DNA of 64,000 bases from Bacteroidales bacterium UBA2287 (GTDB lineage: Bacteria; Bacteroidota; Bacteroidia; Bacteroidales; Tenuifilaceae): positions 1-64,000 of the forward strand of contig DDWL01000061.1 of NCBI GenBank assembly GCA_002345675.1, in the 5' to 3' direction. Shown here piece by piece: positions 1 through 9,808 of the stretch (the first letter of the stretch is position 1; each line of letters starts with the position of its first letter). The position numbers and the translations under genes are program-made. A model generated the notes under the pieces. That model had not been told where the DNA came from and did no database searches. It worked only from the letters and a program-made list of their open reading frames with translations.

Positions 1-228
1 TAGGCAAAAATGATGAAGTCAGGAAGAAAAGAAAATAGAATGAACTCTGGAGTTTCTATAATTGTTGGGAAAGCATGCTTAACCTGACGGCTATGGATAG
101 TTATCGGGATTTGCGAGAACCCCGAAGGGCTCAACGAAGTTAAAAAAAACCGAGAAACGGTCTTTAATTACTGGAGTTTATATTAAACTCTAAGTAAACA
201 CCTACTATAAAAGACTGATTAGCACTGT
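1..228. other. Intergenic edge of window, no gene seen
   Basis: No reading frame with recognisable protein content is seen before the ABC transporter stop codon. The stretch holds one copy of the palindromic repeat core GATAGTTATCGGGA (96-109) and a small inverted repeat GAGTTTA-TAT-TAAACTC (174-190) just downstream of the ABC gene. The inverted repeat lacks a T-tract in either direction, so it is not a convincing terminator. Confidence 0.5.
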
Positions 229-3200
229 TTATCGAGGAATATAGCGCGAAATACGTTTAGCCAGTCGTTTAAACTTGAAAAGTTCAATGTATGTGTTTAC
301 TATGTGAAAAAAGTTGGTTAACAGCGTATTGTAAAGTATAAACGACATTAGCCAAAGAATTCCAATATTAAACCAAAGGGTGTCAATTACTAATTTGCCA
401 ATTCGTTTAACTGGCGCAAAAAGAGGGGCTCTGCCGTTTGTAGCCGTAGGAACCGCATATCCAGTATTGTATTGTCGAATAAAGCGATTTTTGTTAATCG
501 CAATTTTTCTTAGTTCCCTCTTATTTAGCACTAAATCTTCAATTGCTCTGTTGTGGTTTATGCGTTTTAATTTTAATACAGCATCGGCACTTCCTAGTTT
601 TGTAGTTAGCTTCTTAAAGTGCTCATCCTTTTCGTTATTATACTTGTTGAATTGGTTTAGGTAGCCTTGCTTTATTTCAGTTAATAAGGATTTTATGGTT
701 TCAATTCTGCTAATTGAAATAGTGCTGTAATTCAAAAGTGAAGTGTCAGGAAATGCAATACCATTTAAAGGATAATCTCTTTTTAGTAACGAAAGCTCAT
801 TTTGTATTAACTTAAGGTCGTTCTGTGTTCTTACTGTAACCCTTTCTGTTACTATGCTTTTGGCTGCTTCGTCGAGTTTAATTTCGAGTTGAGGTATTAG
901 GAATGTAGCAATGTACGAGTTATTCGATAGTTGCTGATCGTATTCAAAAAACTCTTTATTAAATTTATTTTTCTTGAAATGCTCCACGCAAAGTGCTTCG
1001 TAAGCCCAGCGGGTTGGCATTATATCGGCTGTTATGGGAACGTATTCGGGGTGCATTATTACACGATGCAACTTATTGTAGTTAACCACAACTCCGCTCA
1101 TAAGGAGCATTGGAATCATTATTAACGGAATTGTTACATATATGGCAACTACCGAGTTTAGCGCAGCCGAAATGTTTAGTCCAATTAGGTTAGCACAAAC
1201 CGATGTTGAAAATAGTATTAGCCAAGTGGTTAATAGCGAGTCGTTTATTTCGAGAATGTAGTTGCCTATAACTACAAATTGTAACGACTGAATTGCCGAA
1301 TAAATAAGCAGCGTAAACACTTTAGAGTTTATATAACTGAAGTAACTAAGGTTCAAGAACTTTTCGCGTTTTCGAACTTTCCTATCGCGAATTATTTCTT
1401 CGGCACTCATGGTTAAACCCAAAAAAAGCGCTGCAATTACGCTCATAAAAAAGTATGCGGGTATATTCTCGTTTTCGCTAAATATATAGGCGTTAGGGTT
1501 GTTTAGCGTGCCTGCAATAAATTTCGAAAAGAAGCTTAGAATTAGAGCCAGAAGGGGTGCTTCGAAGAGGCTAATCGATATAAATTGGCTATTTGCCAAC
1601 TTGCTTAGTAAATTTCGACGGAAAAATAGCCAGGTTTGCTTCCACCTATTGGGTATGCTGAAGTTATTTTCGGGCAGCTGGGTAGGGGCTATTTTTTCGG
1701 TAAAATGAAGCTTACTTTCAATATTATTCTTGTATAAATCGTACCACTCCTTAGCGGGTCGCTTACGTTTACGCGTAAGTTTACCGTACTCGTTTACCAC
1801 ACGGGCTTCAACAACTCTTAGTATTTGCTCGGTGTTTATATTTCCGCAGCTAAGGCATTCGCTTTCTTCGGGTTTAAGGTAGTTGCCCTCATGCTTAAAG
1901 TAAACAACCGCATCCATTGGGTTTCCCTGAAAAATAACCCTTCCACCTTGGTCCATTACAATAATCTTATCGAACAGCTTAAACGTGTCCGACGAGGGTT
2001 GGTGTATGTTTACAATTACCAGCTTTCCTTTAAATGTTTGCTTTTTAAGTAGAAGTAGAATACGCTCCGAGTCGAACGACGATAGCCCCGATGTGGGCTC
2101 GTCGACAAAAAGAACTGCAGGTTCGCGAAGCAGCTCCATGGCAATATTTAAGCGTTTTCGTTGCCCACCGCTTATGAACTTCATTAGTGGATTGCCAACC
2201 TTTAAGTCCTTTGCTTCAAACAGGTCGAAATCCTTTATAGTTTCTTCAACAATCTTTTCAATTTGCTCTTCGCTGTAATTGCTAAAGCAAAATTTTGCGC
2301 TAAAGTAAAGGTTTCGGTAAACCGTTAGGTCTTCAATAAGTAGGTCGTCCTGAGGCACGTAGCCAATTACCCCCTTTAACTTTTTGTTATTATCGTTTAT
2401 ATCGTATCCATTAACAATTACATTGCCCAAGGCAGGCTTAATGTTTCCATTTAAAAGGTTAATTAGGGTCGATTTTCCAACTCCGCTTCCGCCTACAATT
2501 CCAATAAATTGTCCCGATTCGGCTTCGAATGAAAAAGGGTGAAGCCCGTCGTTGCTACCTTTGTAGCGGTAGCTAATATTAAGTGCCGAAAGCCGAACCT
2601 TAGCCCTTTTCGAACTTAAAAAGAAAACTCCAAGTATGTTGCTGTAGTAAATTGGTTCAATTCGAGAGCCACGAATTACCGAACCGGCAGCGAAAATGTA
2701 TGCCCGCTTTGGTTTTATAAGTCGGCTATTTAAAAAGAATTCGTTGTCGCCAAAAAATTTGACTAAAAGAGTGTTGGTGCTAGGAATACGTAGGAAAAAG
2801 AATTGCGACCCCTTAGTTCTATGGTATAGATACTTAATGCTACTATTAAATTCGCTTTTGTTCTCGCTTACCTGCAATATTTTCGAAACCAATGGCATAG
2901 CTTCAGGGCTTTGAGCCAAAATAAAGTCCTTTCCGCTGCTAAACTCCTCGAGCGAAATGTTGAATTCGCCCGAAATAACTTGAATAAGTTCAATCGATTT
3001 TTCAGTTATATAACCTGTATCGCCAATAAACTCGATTAGTTGAAGGGTAAGCCAAACCTTTTGGTGCTGCTCGAATTCAGTATTTATTTGCTTGCAAATT
3101 GCTGAAATTGAGTGGTGAATAATTTCATCGGGTGTTTGCGCAAACTCATTATTATCAGTCGACAGGTCGGAAAAAACCGCCGATCCAATTTCGTCGAGGT

Positions 3201-3342
3201 ACTCTCTAATTTCATCCTTGCCAAAATCCTTTTCGAGAAACGAAGCAATAACATTAATGGCGTTTGGCGACAACCCTTTTTGCTCGGGCTCCACCACAAC
3301 AAAGAACAGTTTTATAAGCGCCCTTACAAGCGATTCGTTCAT
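229..3342 (-). CDS. ABC transporter, ATPase-permease fusion of ABCG type
   Basis: A 1037-residue half-transporter with ATPase and permease on one chain, likely exporting an unknown substrate across the inner membrane. The first ~160 residues are helical and acidic and resemble the TerB-like extension seen on Bacteroidetes homologues; ~170-250 is a linker of beta character. The ATPase has a Walker A GGSGVGKST near residue 285, signature SGGQRKRL near 392, Walker B VLFVDEP near 410 and the H-loop IHQPSSD typical of the ABCG/White group. The rest (about 590-1030) carries hydrophobic segments of an ABC-2 permease interrupted by a long charged loop. It starts 21 bases after the universal stress protein gene and is probably co-transcribed with it. 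The substrate cannot be inferred. Confidence 0.88.
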   Translation of the reverse strand: MNESLVRALIKLFFVVVEPEQKGLSPNAINVIASFLEKDFGKDEIREYLDEIGSAVFSDLSTDNNEFAQTPDEIIHHSISAICKQINTEFEQHQKVWLTLQLIEFIGDTGYITEKSIELIQVISGEFNISLEEFSSGKDFILAQSPEAMPLVSKILQVSENKSEFNSSIKYLYHRTKGSQFFFLRIPSTNTLLVKFFGDNEFFLNSRLIKPKRAYIFAAGSVIRGSRIEPIYYSNILGVFFLSSKRAKVRLSALNISYRYKGSNDGLHPFSFEAESGQFIGIVGGSGVGKSTLINLLNGNIKPALGNVIVNGYDINDNNKKLKGVIGYVPQDDLLIEDLTVYRNLYFSAKFCFSNYSEEQIEKIVEETIKDFDLFEAKDLKVGNPLMKFISGGQRKRLNIAMELLREPAVLFVDEPTSGLSSFDSERILLLLKKQTFKGKLVIVNIHQPSSDTFKLFDKIIVMDQGGRVIFQGNPMDAVVYFKHEGNYLKPEESECLSCGNINTEQILRVVEARVVNEYGKLTRKRKRPAKEWYDLYKNNIESKLHFTEKIAPTQLPENNFSIPNRWKQTWLFFRRNLLSKLANSQFISISLFEAPLLALILSFFSKFIAGTLNNPNAYIFSENENIPAYFFMSVIAALFLGLTMSAEEIIRDRKVRKREKFLNLSYFSYINSKVFTLLIYSAIQSLQFVVIGNYILEINDSLLTTWLILFSTSVCANLIGLNISAALNSVVAIYVTIPLIMIPMLLMSGVVVNYNKLHRVIMHPEYVPITADIMPTRWAYEALCVEHFKKNKFNKEFFEYDQQLSNNSYIATFLIPQLEIKLDEAAKSIVTERVTVRTQNDLKLIQNELSLLKRDYPLNGIAFPDTSLLNYSTISISRIETIKSLLTEIKQGYLNQFNKYNNEKDEHFKKLTTKLGSADAVLKLKRINHNRAIEDLVLNKRELRKIAINKNRFIRQYNTGYAVPTATNGRAPLFAPVKRIGKLVIDTLWFNIGILWLMSFILYNTLLTNFFHIVNTYIELFKFKRLAKRISRYIPR

Positions 3343-3363
3343 GTTACTGCTTATTTAGTTGAA

Positions 3364-4263
3364 TTAGAAAATGTTAAATGGGTCGAGTATAGCTTCAACT
3401 ACGGTTTCATCTTTATCAATTGGTCGTGAAGGAATAATGGTAAGAACTGGGATTTCTGATTCGTTAATAATGTGGTTGGCAAATGCCCCGATGTAGTAAT
3501 CGCGAATGCGCCCTTCCCTGTGGGTCATAAGCATTATAAGGTCGGCATTTATTTCGTTTGAATAGTTAAGTACCTGTTCCCAATCGTCGGCTTTCGCTTT
3601 TGGAAATAACTTAAGGGAACACTTAACTCCGTTCGAAACGAGTTCGGTTTGCACACGTTTCATTTTACGGTAAATTCTACTTTTTTGCATTAAAATGCCA
3701 CCTGTTAAAACCGACACAACATGAATGTGTGAGCCAAAGTACTTGCTAAAGGCTATAGCGCTGGCAACTTTTTCGCGTGTTTCTTTTGTTAAGTCGAGTG
3801 GGAGTATAATAGTTTTGTAGCCTATTGTATGCTCGCCTTTAACCGAAATAACCGGGCACGACGACTCACTAATAACATGAATTGCATTAGATCCAAGGTA
3901 TTTTTTAATTCCTTTATTTGCCCCGTTTTTCCCCATAACAATAAAACGAGCGCTAATTTCTTTCGCTTTATATACTATTCGTTCGTAGGTTTTTCCAGTT
4001 TCAATAAAGTAGCTAATGTTTAACCCCGATTCCTCCGAAGCATTTTTTGCTATTTGATTTAAACGTGCATCAACTTCGGCTTTTACCTTGTCGAGATTGG
4101 TTGATAAAAACCCCGAAAAAATATCGCTCGATTCAATTACGTATAGCAAATCAATTTCGGCATTAATAAACCTTGCCAAATCGTAGCATTGGTGAAGTGC
4201 AATTAGCGATTGCTCGTGAAAATCGATGCAAACGAGTATTCTATTTTTCTTTTTCCTATTCAT
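3364..4263 (-). CDS. Universal stress protein, two tandem Usp domains
   Basis: Cytoplasmic protein of about 299 residues with two UspA-type domains. The first (about 5-140) opens with RILVCIDFHEQS and ends with the nucleotide-binding pattern GKNGANKG...GSNAIHVI; the second (about 145-280) has IILPLDLTKE and the weaker loop MTHREGRIRDYYIGAFANHII. The open frame extends 15 codons upstream to 4308, but the methionine before NRKKKNRILVCIDF gives the usual family N-terminus, so 4263 is chosen as start. It precedes the ABC transporter gene on the same strand with a 21-base gap, suggesting one transcript. Its physiological signal is unknown; Usp proteins of this kind bind ATP and respond to growth arrest or stress. 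Confidence 0.85.
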   Translation of the reverse strand: MNRKKKNRILVCIDFHEQSLIALHQCYDLARFINAEIDLLYVIESSDIFSGFLSTNLDKVKAEVDARLNQIAKNASEESGLNISYFIETGKTYERIVYKAKEISARFIVMGKNGANKGIKKYLGSNAIHVISESSCPVISVKGEHTIGYKTIILPLDLTKETREKVASAIAFSKYFGSHIHVVSVLTGGILMQKSRIYRKMKRVQTELVSNGVKCSLKLFPKAKADDWEQVLNYSNEINADLIMLMTHREGRIRDYYIGAFANHIINESEIPVLTIIPSRPIDKDETVVEAILDPFNIF

Positions 4264-4603
4264 AGTCGGAGGATTTAGCAATAATTTGTAAAAATACAAA
4301 AACCTCAATTTATATTGGCTAATTCATTCCTTTAAAAAGAATAGCGTTGGTGATTTATATCACTAAGTAGTTTAAATTCCATTTAGGTCATTTTTAAGTA
4401 TTAAAATTCTCAGGTAACTACTTTGTAACTAATTGTTTATTTATATTTTTTTTAATTTTATAATGAATTTATAAAGGGATTACATGAAAAACGTCATAAA
4501 AAAAATCTATATTTATGCTTCTATTTGCGCTTCAAAAAAGAACTAAAAGATAGATAATCAATAATATAATCAGAAACCCCAAAAAATTAGGGAGGAATGC
4601 TAT
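4264..4603. promoter_or_regulatory. AT-rich divergent leader between usp and V-ATPase operon
   Basis: No gene is seen. The stretch is very AT-rich and must hold the promoters of both the usp-ABC unit and the V-ATPase operon. A weak match to a Bacteroidetes promoter lies at 4422-4449 (TTTG, 16 bases, TATATTTT). The last bases before ntpE contain GGGAGGAATGCTAT, an unusually good Shine-Dalgarno sequence for this phylum, which supports the ATG at 4604. Confidence 0.4.
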
Positions 4604-5221
4604 ATGCAGAACAAACTTCAGGAGTTAACCGAAAAAATTTACAAAGAGGGCCTAAATAAAGGTACCGAAGAGGCAAATCAAATTTTGGCTAAAGCCAAAG
4701 ATGATGCAGCACGAATAGTTGCCGATGCAAAAAAACAGGCCGAACAAATTGTGTTGCAGGCTCGTAAAGAGGCCGACGACTACAAAAAAAATGTTGAAAC
4801 CGAAACGGCCATTTCAGTTCGTCAGGTTTTTAGCGGTTTAAAGCTCGATATAGCTAAACTTATCGAAACCGAAGTGCTTAAAGCACCCGTTGTTGATGCG
4901 CTTAAGGATGCCGAGTTTTTGAAAAATATAATCGAGTCGGCCATAACCAATTGGAATAAAGCCGAGTCGGAGAGCATTTCGCTTAATTTATTAGTTCCTG
5001 CCAATTTGCATACTGCAATGAGCGAACACTTTAACCAAAAAGCCTTAGCAAAATTAAATGTTGGCTTAAATATTATTGCCGACAATAACATTGGCTACGG
5101 TTTTAAAATTGGACCTCAGGACAATAGCTACATAATTAACTTTACCGAAAATGATTTCGAAGCTCTCTTTAGGGAGTATGTTCGTCCTCGAATTGTAAAT
5201 ATGCTTTTTGGAGGGAAGTAG
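4604..5221 (+). CDS. ntpE: V-type ATPase subunit E
   Basis: First gene of the V/A-type ATPase operon, 205 residues. Subunit E is part of the peripheral stalk that holds the catalytic A3B3 head against the membrane sector. The first 75 residues are an alanine-, lysine- and glutamate-rich helix (repeats such as AKDDAARIVADAKKQAEQIV), as expected for the coiled-coil that pairs with subunit G/H; the C-terminal half is the globular domain ending in FREYVRPRIVNMLF. No separate subunit G/H gene is seen in the operon. The start follows a strong GGGAGG sequence. The stop codon lies one base before the ATG of the next gene, so translation is probably coupled. Confidence 0.9.
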   Translation: MQNKLQELTEKIYKEGLNKGTEEANQILAKAKDDAARIVADAKKQAEQIVLQARKEADDYKKNVETETAISVRQVFSGLKLDIAKLIETEVLKAPVVDALKDAEFLKNIIESAITNWNKAESESISLNLLVPANLHTAMSEHFNQKALAKLNVGLNIIADNNIGYGFKIGPQDNSYIINFTENDFEALFREYVRPRIVNMLFGGK

Positions 5222-5222
5222 T

Positions 5223-6089
5223 ATGAGCCAAAACTACTACTACTTGGTAGCAGGGCTCCCCGATCTATTCCTCGATCAGGAAACGAAAGATTTCAATATC
5301 GAACGAATCATCGAAGAATTTCGAGAGCACCTAAGTCCTAAGGATTACGAACTCATTGAGTTCATAAATCTTCCATACGATAATGAGAACTTCCTAAATG
5401 CAGTGTTAAAACGCAAAAGGGAATTTTCACCAATGGGTAAGTTTGGCAAGGAACTTTACGAGGACCTGAACGAGAATATTTCTGAATTTCCCAAGTATTT
5501 TCAGGAATTCTATGCCAATTACACTGGTAAGGTTTTAGATGAAGATGCTGCCGAGGAACCCGAAGACATTTTCGAAGGCGAAAGGATTGAAAAGGGTTCC
5601 GAAGTTCGCTTTAACGAGCTCTTTTTTGCCTATGCGGGCAAAAACAAAAATTGGTTTGTAAATAAATGGTATTCGTACTTACTCGAATTACAAAATATAC
5701 TTACCGCAATTACATGCCGAAACAAAGGTATTGAAGTTGAAGCCCATTTAGTTGGAAAGGGCGAAACTCAGGAATCCCTTGCCCGAAGCCAAGCCCCCGA
5801 TTTTGGTCTAAAACGCGATATCGATTATATCGATAGGCTAATTTCCATTACCGAAATTCCCGATATTATTGACAGGGAGCGTCGAATCGATTTGCTTAAA
5901 TGGGATATGGTAAACGAGCTTACCCTTTGGGAGTATTTTAGCACCGAGTTTGTTCTTGGTTTTATGGTAAAAGCGCAAATAGTTTACCGTTGGAGTAAAC
6001 TCGACCCAAAAGTAGGTCAGGAAATGTTCGCAAAACTTATGGACGACCTTAGGAAGACCTTTGCAATGCCAACAGAACTCAGTAAATAA
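5223..6089 (+). CDS. DUF2764 protein of V-ATPase operon
   Basis: About 288 residues, beginning NYYYLVAGLPDLFLD after the methionine-serine-glutamine start. This matches the DUF2764 family that sits between subunits E and A in Bacteroidetes V-ATPase operons. Such operons lack a recognisable subunit C, and I infer that DUF2764 fills that position (central-shaft cap linking rotor to the c-ring); this is inference, not demonstrated by the sequence. The open frame begins 15 bases earlier at 5208, but that start would overlap ntpE; the ATG at 5223 has GGAGG in the end of ntpE at a good distance. The protein is hydrophilic, rich in acidic residues and helical, with no membrane segment. Confidence 0.82.
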   Translation: MSQNYYYLVAGLPDLFLDQETKDFNIERIIEEFREHLSPKDYELIEFINLPYDNENFLNAVLKRKREFSPMGKFGKELYEDLNENISEFPKYFQEFYANYTGKVLDEDAAEEPEDIFEGERIEKGSEVRFNELFFAYAGKNKNWFVNKWYSYLLELQNILTAITCRNKGIEVEAHLVGKGETQESLARSQAPDFGLKRDIDYIDRLISITEIPDIIDRERRIDLLKWDMVNELTLWEYFSTEFVLGFMVKAQIVYRWSKLDPKVGQEMFAKLMDDLRKTFAMPTELSK

Positions 6090-6111
6090 TAGCTAATAAC
6101 CTAATATTACA

Positions 6112-7869
6112 ATGAAAACTAACGGAAAAGTAATTGGAATCATTGCAAACCTCGTGGTTGTTGAGGTGGACGGTCCGGTTGCCCAAAATGAGATATGCTA
6201 CATTAATCGAAACGGAGTTCGCCTAATGGCCGAAGTCATTAAAATTGTAGGGAAATTTGCCTACGTTCAGGTTTTCGAAAGCACTCGTGGGCTTAAGGTT
6301 AACAGTCCTGTTGAGTTTGAAGGGCATCTACTTGAGGTCGATTTGGGCCCAGGCTTGCTCTCGAAGAACTACGATGGGTTGCAGCACGATTTAGCCAAAA
6401 TGGATGGTATATTCCTTAAACCAGGCGACTATACCGAAGCGCTCGACTACGATGTTGACTGGGATTTTACCCCTCTTGCAAAAGTAGGCCAAATGGTAGT
6501 TGCTGGCGATTGGCTTGGCGAAGTTCCCGAAAATTGGCTTACCCATAAAATAATGGTGCCCTTTAAGTTTACCGATACTTACAAAGTTAAATCGATTGCG
6601 TCCGAAGGCAAGTACAAGGTTTTAGACACCATTGCAGTTGTAACCGACTCGAAGGGAAACGACATTAATGTTACAATGGTACAGAAATGGCCTGTTAAAA
6701 AGGCTATTACCTGCTTTAAAGAAAAGCCACGTCCCTTTAAAATAATGGAAACTGGTGTTCGCGCAATCGACACGTTTAACCCAATTGCCGAAGGTGGAAC
6801 AGGCTTTATTCCTGGTCCATTTGGTTGCGGCAAAACTGTGCTTCAGCACGCCATTTCGAAGCAAGCCGAAGCCGATCTTATTATTATTGCTGCTTGCGGC
6901 GAACGTGCCAATGAGGTGGTTGAAATATTTGCCGAGTTTCCTCACCTCGACGACCCTAGAACTGGTCGTAAGCTAATGGAGCGCACAACAATTATTGCAA
7001 ACACGTCGAATATGCCAGTGGCATCGAGGGAAGCTTCGGTTTATACAGCAATGACCATTGCCGAGTATTACCGATCAATGGGAGCGAAGGTGCTGCTTTT
7101 GGCCGACTCAACCTCTCGCTGGGCACAGGCTCTTCGCGAAATGAGTAATCGCCTCGAGGAATTACCTGGTCCCGACGCATTCCCTATGGACCTTCCAGCA
7201 ATTATTTCAAACTTCTATTCCCGTGCTGGTTTAGTATACCTTAATAATGGAGAAATGGGGTCGGTAACCTTTATCGGAACTGTATCGCCTGCTGGTGGTA
7301 ACCTAAAGGAACCTGTTACCGAGTCGACTAAAAAAGCCGCTCGCTGTTTCTACGCTCTTTCGCAGCAACGCGCCGACAGCAAGCGTTACCCAGCCATCGA
7401 CCCAATGGATTCGTACTCGAAATACCTCGAATATCCTGAGATTAAGGAATACCTCAACAAAACAATTTCCGAAACTTGGGTTGAAACGGTAATGCGTGCC
7501 AAAAACTATGTTCAACGAGGTAAAGAAGCTTACGAGCAAATCAATATCCTTGGCGACGACGGTGTACCCCTCGAGTATCACGACCGTTTTTGGAAAGCTG
7601 AGCTAATCGACTTTATCATTCTTCAACAGGATGCATTCGATAAAATTGACTCAAGTTGCCCTCTTGCTCGCCAAAAATTTATGCTCGAATTGGTTATGGG
7701 TATTTGTGCAACTAATTTTTCATTCCAATCATTCGACGATTGCTCATCAACATACAAGAGGATGATAAACGCTCTTAAGCAAATGAACTACTCAATTTTC
7801 GAAAGCGATGAGTACTTTAAATACGAAAAAGAGGTAAACGTAATTATAAACGAAAGAAAAGTTGAATAA
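6112..7869 (+). CDS. ntpA: V-type ATPase catalytic subunit A
   Basis: 585 residues, the usual length. This is the nucleotide-hydrolysing subunit of the cytoplasmic head. The P-loop GPFGCGKTVLQ lies near residue 239, followed by the conserved CGERANEV; ADSTSRWAQALRE near 330 and the large non-homologous insert typical of A subunits (residues about 95-190, including PGLLSKNYDGLQ) are present. Nothing in the motifs suggests loss of activity. It overlaps the ATG of subunit B by one base (TAATG), so the two main head subunits are translationally coupled and made in matching amounts. Confidence 0.96.
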   Translation: MKTNGKVIGIIANLVVVEVDGPVAQNEICYINRNGVRLMAEVIKIVGKFAYVQVFESTRGLKVNSPVEFEGHLLEVDLGPGLLSKNYDGLQHDLAKMDGIFLKPGDYTEALDYDVDWDFTPLAKVGQMVVAGDWLGEVPENWLTHKIMVPFKFTDTYKVKSIASEGKYKVLDTIAVVTDSKGNDINVTMVQKWPVKKAITCFKEKPRPFKIMETGVRAIDTFNPIAEGGTGFIPGPFGCGKTVLQHAISKQAEADLIIIAACGERANEVVEIFAEFPHLDDPRTGRKLMERTTIIANTSNMPVASREASVYTAMTIAEYYRSMGAKVLLLADSTSRWAQALREMSNRLEELPGPDAFPMDLPAIISNFYSRAGLVYLNNGEMGSVTFIGTVSPAGGNLKEPVTESTKKAARCFYALSQQRADSKRYPAIDPMDSYSKYLEYPEIKEYLNKTISETWVETVMRAKNYVQRGKEAYEQINILGDDGVPLEYHDRFWKAELIDFIILQQDAFDKIDSSCPLARQKFMLELVMGICATNFSFQSFDDCSSTYKRMINALKQMNYSIFESDEYFKYEKEVNVIINERKVE

Positions 7870-9194
7870 TGGAAACTAAAGCTTTTCAGAAAGTATATAC
7901 CCAACTCCTTGGCATAACCAAGGCAACCTGTTCGCTTAAAGCACAGGGAGTTGCTAACGAAGAGTTGGCTATGGTAGACGGCAAACTGGCTCAGGTTGTT
8001 AAAATTTATGGCGATATGGTAACCCTTCAGGTTTTTGGAGGTACCGAGGGAATTCCAACCAATGCAGAGGTAGTTTTCTATGGACATCCACCTCAACTTA
8101 AAGTTAGCGACGACCTTGCAGGCCGTTTCTTTAACGCATACGGACAACCGCTGTTTGGTGGTACCGAGGTTGAGGGTATTTCGCGCGAAATTGGTGGTCC
8201 ATCGGTTAACCCGCTAAAGCGTAAACAGCCTTCGGAATTAATCGCTACAGGTATTGCAGGTATCGACCTTAACAATACGCTGGTAACAGGACAAAAAATT
8301 CCATTCTTTGCCGACCCCGATCAGCCCTTTAATCAGGTTATGGCAATGGTTGCCCTTAGGGCACAGGCCGATAAGATTATTCTTGGTGGTATGGGTTTAA
8401 CCAACGACGACTTCCTTTTCTTTAAAAATGTTTTTGAAAATGCTGGTGCACTCGACCGTATTGTTTGCTTTGTAAACACAACCGAGCAGCCTCCTGTTGA
8501 GCGTCTTTTGGTACCCGATATGGCCTTAACCGCTGCCGAGTACTTTGCCGTTGAAAAACAGGAGAAGGTTTTGGTTCTACTAACCGATATGACCCTTTAC
8601 GCTGATGCGTTGAGTATTGTGTCGAACCGTATGGATCAAATTCCTTCGAAGGACTCGATGCCTGGATCTCTTTACTCCGATTTGGCTAAAATTTACGAAA
8701 AGGCAGTGCAGTTCCCCGATGGTGGTTCAATTACCATTATTGCAGTAACTACCCTTTCGGGTGGCGATATTACTCACGCAATTCCCGATAATACAGGATA
8801 TATTACCGAAGGTCAGCTATTTCTACGTACCGATTCCGATACAAATAAGGTTATTGTCGACCCATTCCGTTCGCTATCGCGACTAAAACAGCTGGTAATT
8901 GGCAAGAAAACCCGCGAGGATCACCCTCAGGTTATGAATGCTTCAATTCGTCTTTACGCCGATGCTGCAAATGCCAAAACGAAACTCGAAAACGGTTTCG
9001 ATTTATCCGATTACGACGAGCGTTCGCTAAAGTTTGCCCACGATTATTCAATTAAGCTACTTGCCATTGATGTTAACGTTGAGATTGACACAATGCTTAA
9101 CACCGCTTGGGAACTGCTTGCCAAGTACTTTACAAAAGCCGAAGTGGGAATACGTAACGAATTAGTTCAGAAATATTGGCCTAATAATCAGTAA
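7869..9194 (+). CDS. ntpB: V-type ATPase regulatory subunit B
   Basis: 441 residues, non-catalytic partner of subunit A in the A3B3 hexamer. It follows the family pattern with no functional P-loop: the equivalent region reads TGQKIPFFADPDQPF. Recognisable B-subunit motifs include TDMTLYADALSIVSNRMDQIPS and PGSLYSDLAKIYEKA, and SGGDITHAIPDNTGYITEGQ near residue 300. The start overlaps the stop of subunit A. The C-terminus is rather short compared with some bacterial B subunits, but nothing is missing from the core. Placement and sequence make the call secure. Confidence 0.96.
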   Translation: METKAFQKVYTQLLGITKATCSLKAQGVANEELAMVDGKLAQVVKIYGDMVTLQVFGGTEGIPTNAEVVFYGHPPQLKVSDDLAGRFFNAYGQPLFGGTEVEGISREIGGPSVNPLKRKQPSELIATGIAGIDLNNTLVTGQKIPFFADPDQPFNQVMAMVALRAQADKIILGGMGLTNDDFLFFKNVFENAGALDRIVCFVNTTEQPPVERLLVPDMALTAAEYFAVEKQEKVLVLLTDMTLYADALSIVSNRMDQIPSKDSMPGSLYSDLAKIYEKAVQFPDGGSITIIAVTTLSGGDITHAIPDNTGYITEGQLFLRTDSDTNKVIVDPFRSLSRLKQLVIGKKTREDHPQVMNASIRLYADAANAKTKLENGFDLSDYDERSLKFAHDYSIKLLAIDVNVEIDTMLNTAWELLAKYFTKAEVGIRNELVQKYWPNNQ

Positions 9195-9205
9195 TTGAAA
9201 TTATT

Positions 9206-9808
9206 ATGGCAATTAAATTTCAGTTCAATAAAACATCGTTACACGACCTAAATAAGCAGCTTAAGGTTCGCGTAAGGGCTTTACCTACTCTTAAAAACAA
9301 GGAGTCGGCTCTGCGCGTTGAGGTTAAGCGTGCAAAGGATAGGGTACTTGAACTCGAACAGCAACTCGAACAGCGCATTACTCAGTACGAGTATATGGTT
9401 TCCCTTTGGGGCGAGTTCGAGCGCGACCTTATTCGGGTTGACGATGTTAAATTAGGGGTTATTAAAATTGCTGGTGTACGAATTCCTATTTTACATGAGG
9501 TTATTTTTTCGGTTAAGGATTTCAGCATCTTTGCACGTCCATTCTGGTATTCCGAAGGAGTCGAAATTCTTAAGGAACTTGCCAAAGTAGGCATCGAAAG
9601 CGAATTTTATATCGAGAAGGTACGTTTGCTCGACTACGCGCGCAAAAAAACAACCCAAAAGGTTAACCTCTACGAAAAGGTACAAATACCCGGCTACGAG
9701 GCTGCTATAATGAAAATTAAACGTTTCCTTGAGGACGAAGAGAATCTCTCGAAATCATCGATGAAGATAGTTAAGAAACGTTACGATAATATGGAGGTTG
9801 AGTCATGA
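9206..9808 (+). CDS. ntpD: V-type ATPase central shaft subunit D
   Basis: 200 residues, forming the rotating central shaft inside the A3B3 head. The protein is almost entirely helical, with long heptad-like N- and C-terminal segments (LNKQLKVRVRALPTLKNK at the start; KRFLEDEENLSKSSMKIVKK at the end) that would form the antiparallel coiled coil. It begins 11 bases after subunit B and overlaps subunit I by four bases (ATGA type), again suggesting coupled translation. Sequence identity to characterised D subunits appears low, but length, position and helix pattern agree. Confidence 0.9.
   Translation: MAIKFQFNKTSLHDLNKQLKVRVRALPTLKNKESALRVEVKRAKDRVLELEQQLEQRITQYEYMVSLWGEFERDLIRVDDVKLGVIKIAGVRIPILHEVIFSVKDFSIFARPFWYSEGVEILKELAKVGIESEFYIEKVRLLDYARKKTTQKVNLYEKVQIPGYEAAIMKIKRFLEDEENLSKSSMKIVKKRYDNMEVES

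Noticed and set aside
174..190. Terminator of the ABC transporter gene
   Set aside because: A short palindrome without a T-tract on the relevant strand.
5208..5222. Upstream ATG for the DUF2764 gene
   Set aside because: It overlaps ntpE, and the downstream ATG has a better placed Shine-Dalgarno sequence.
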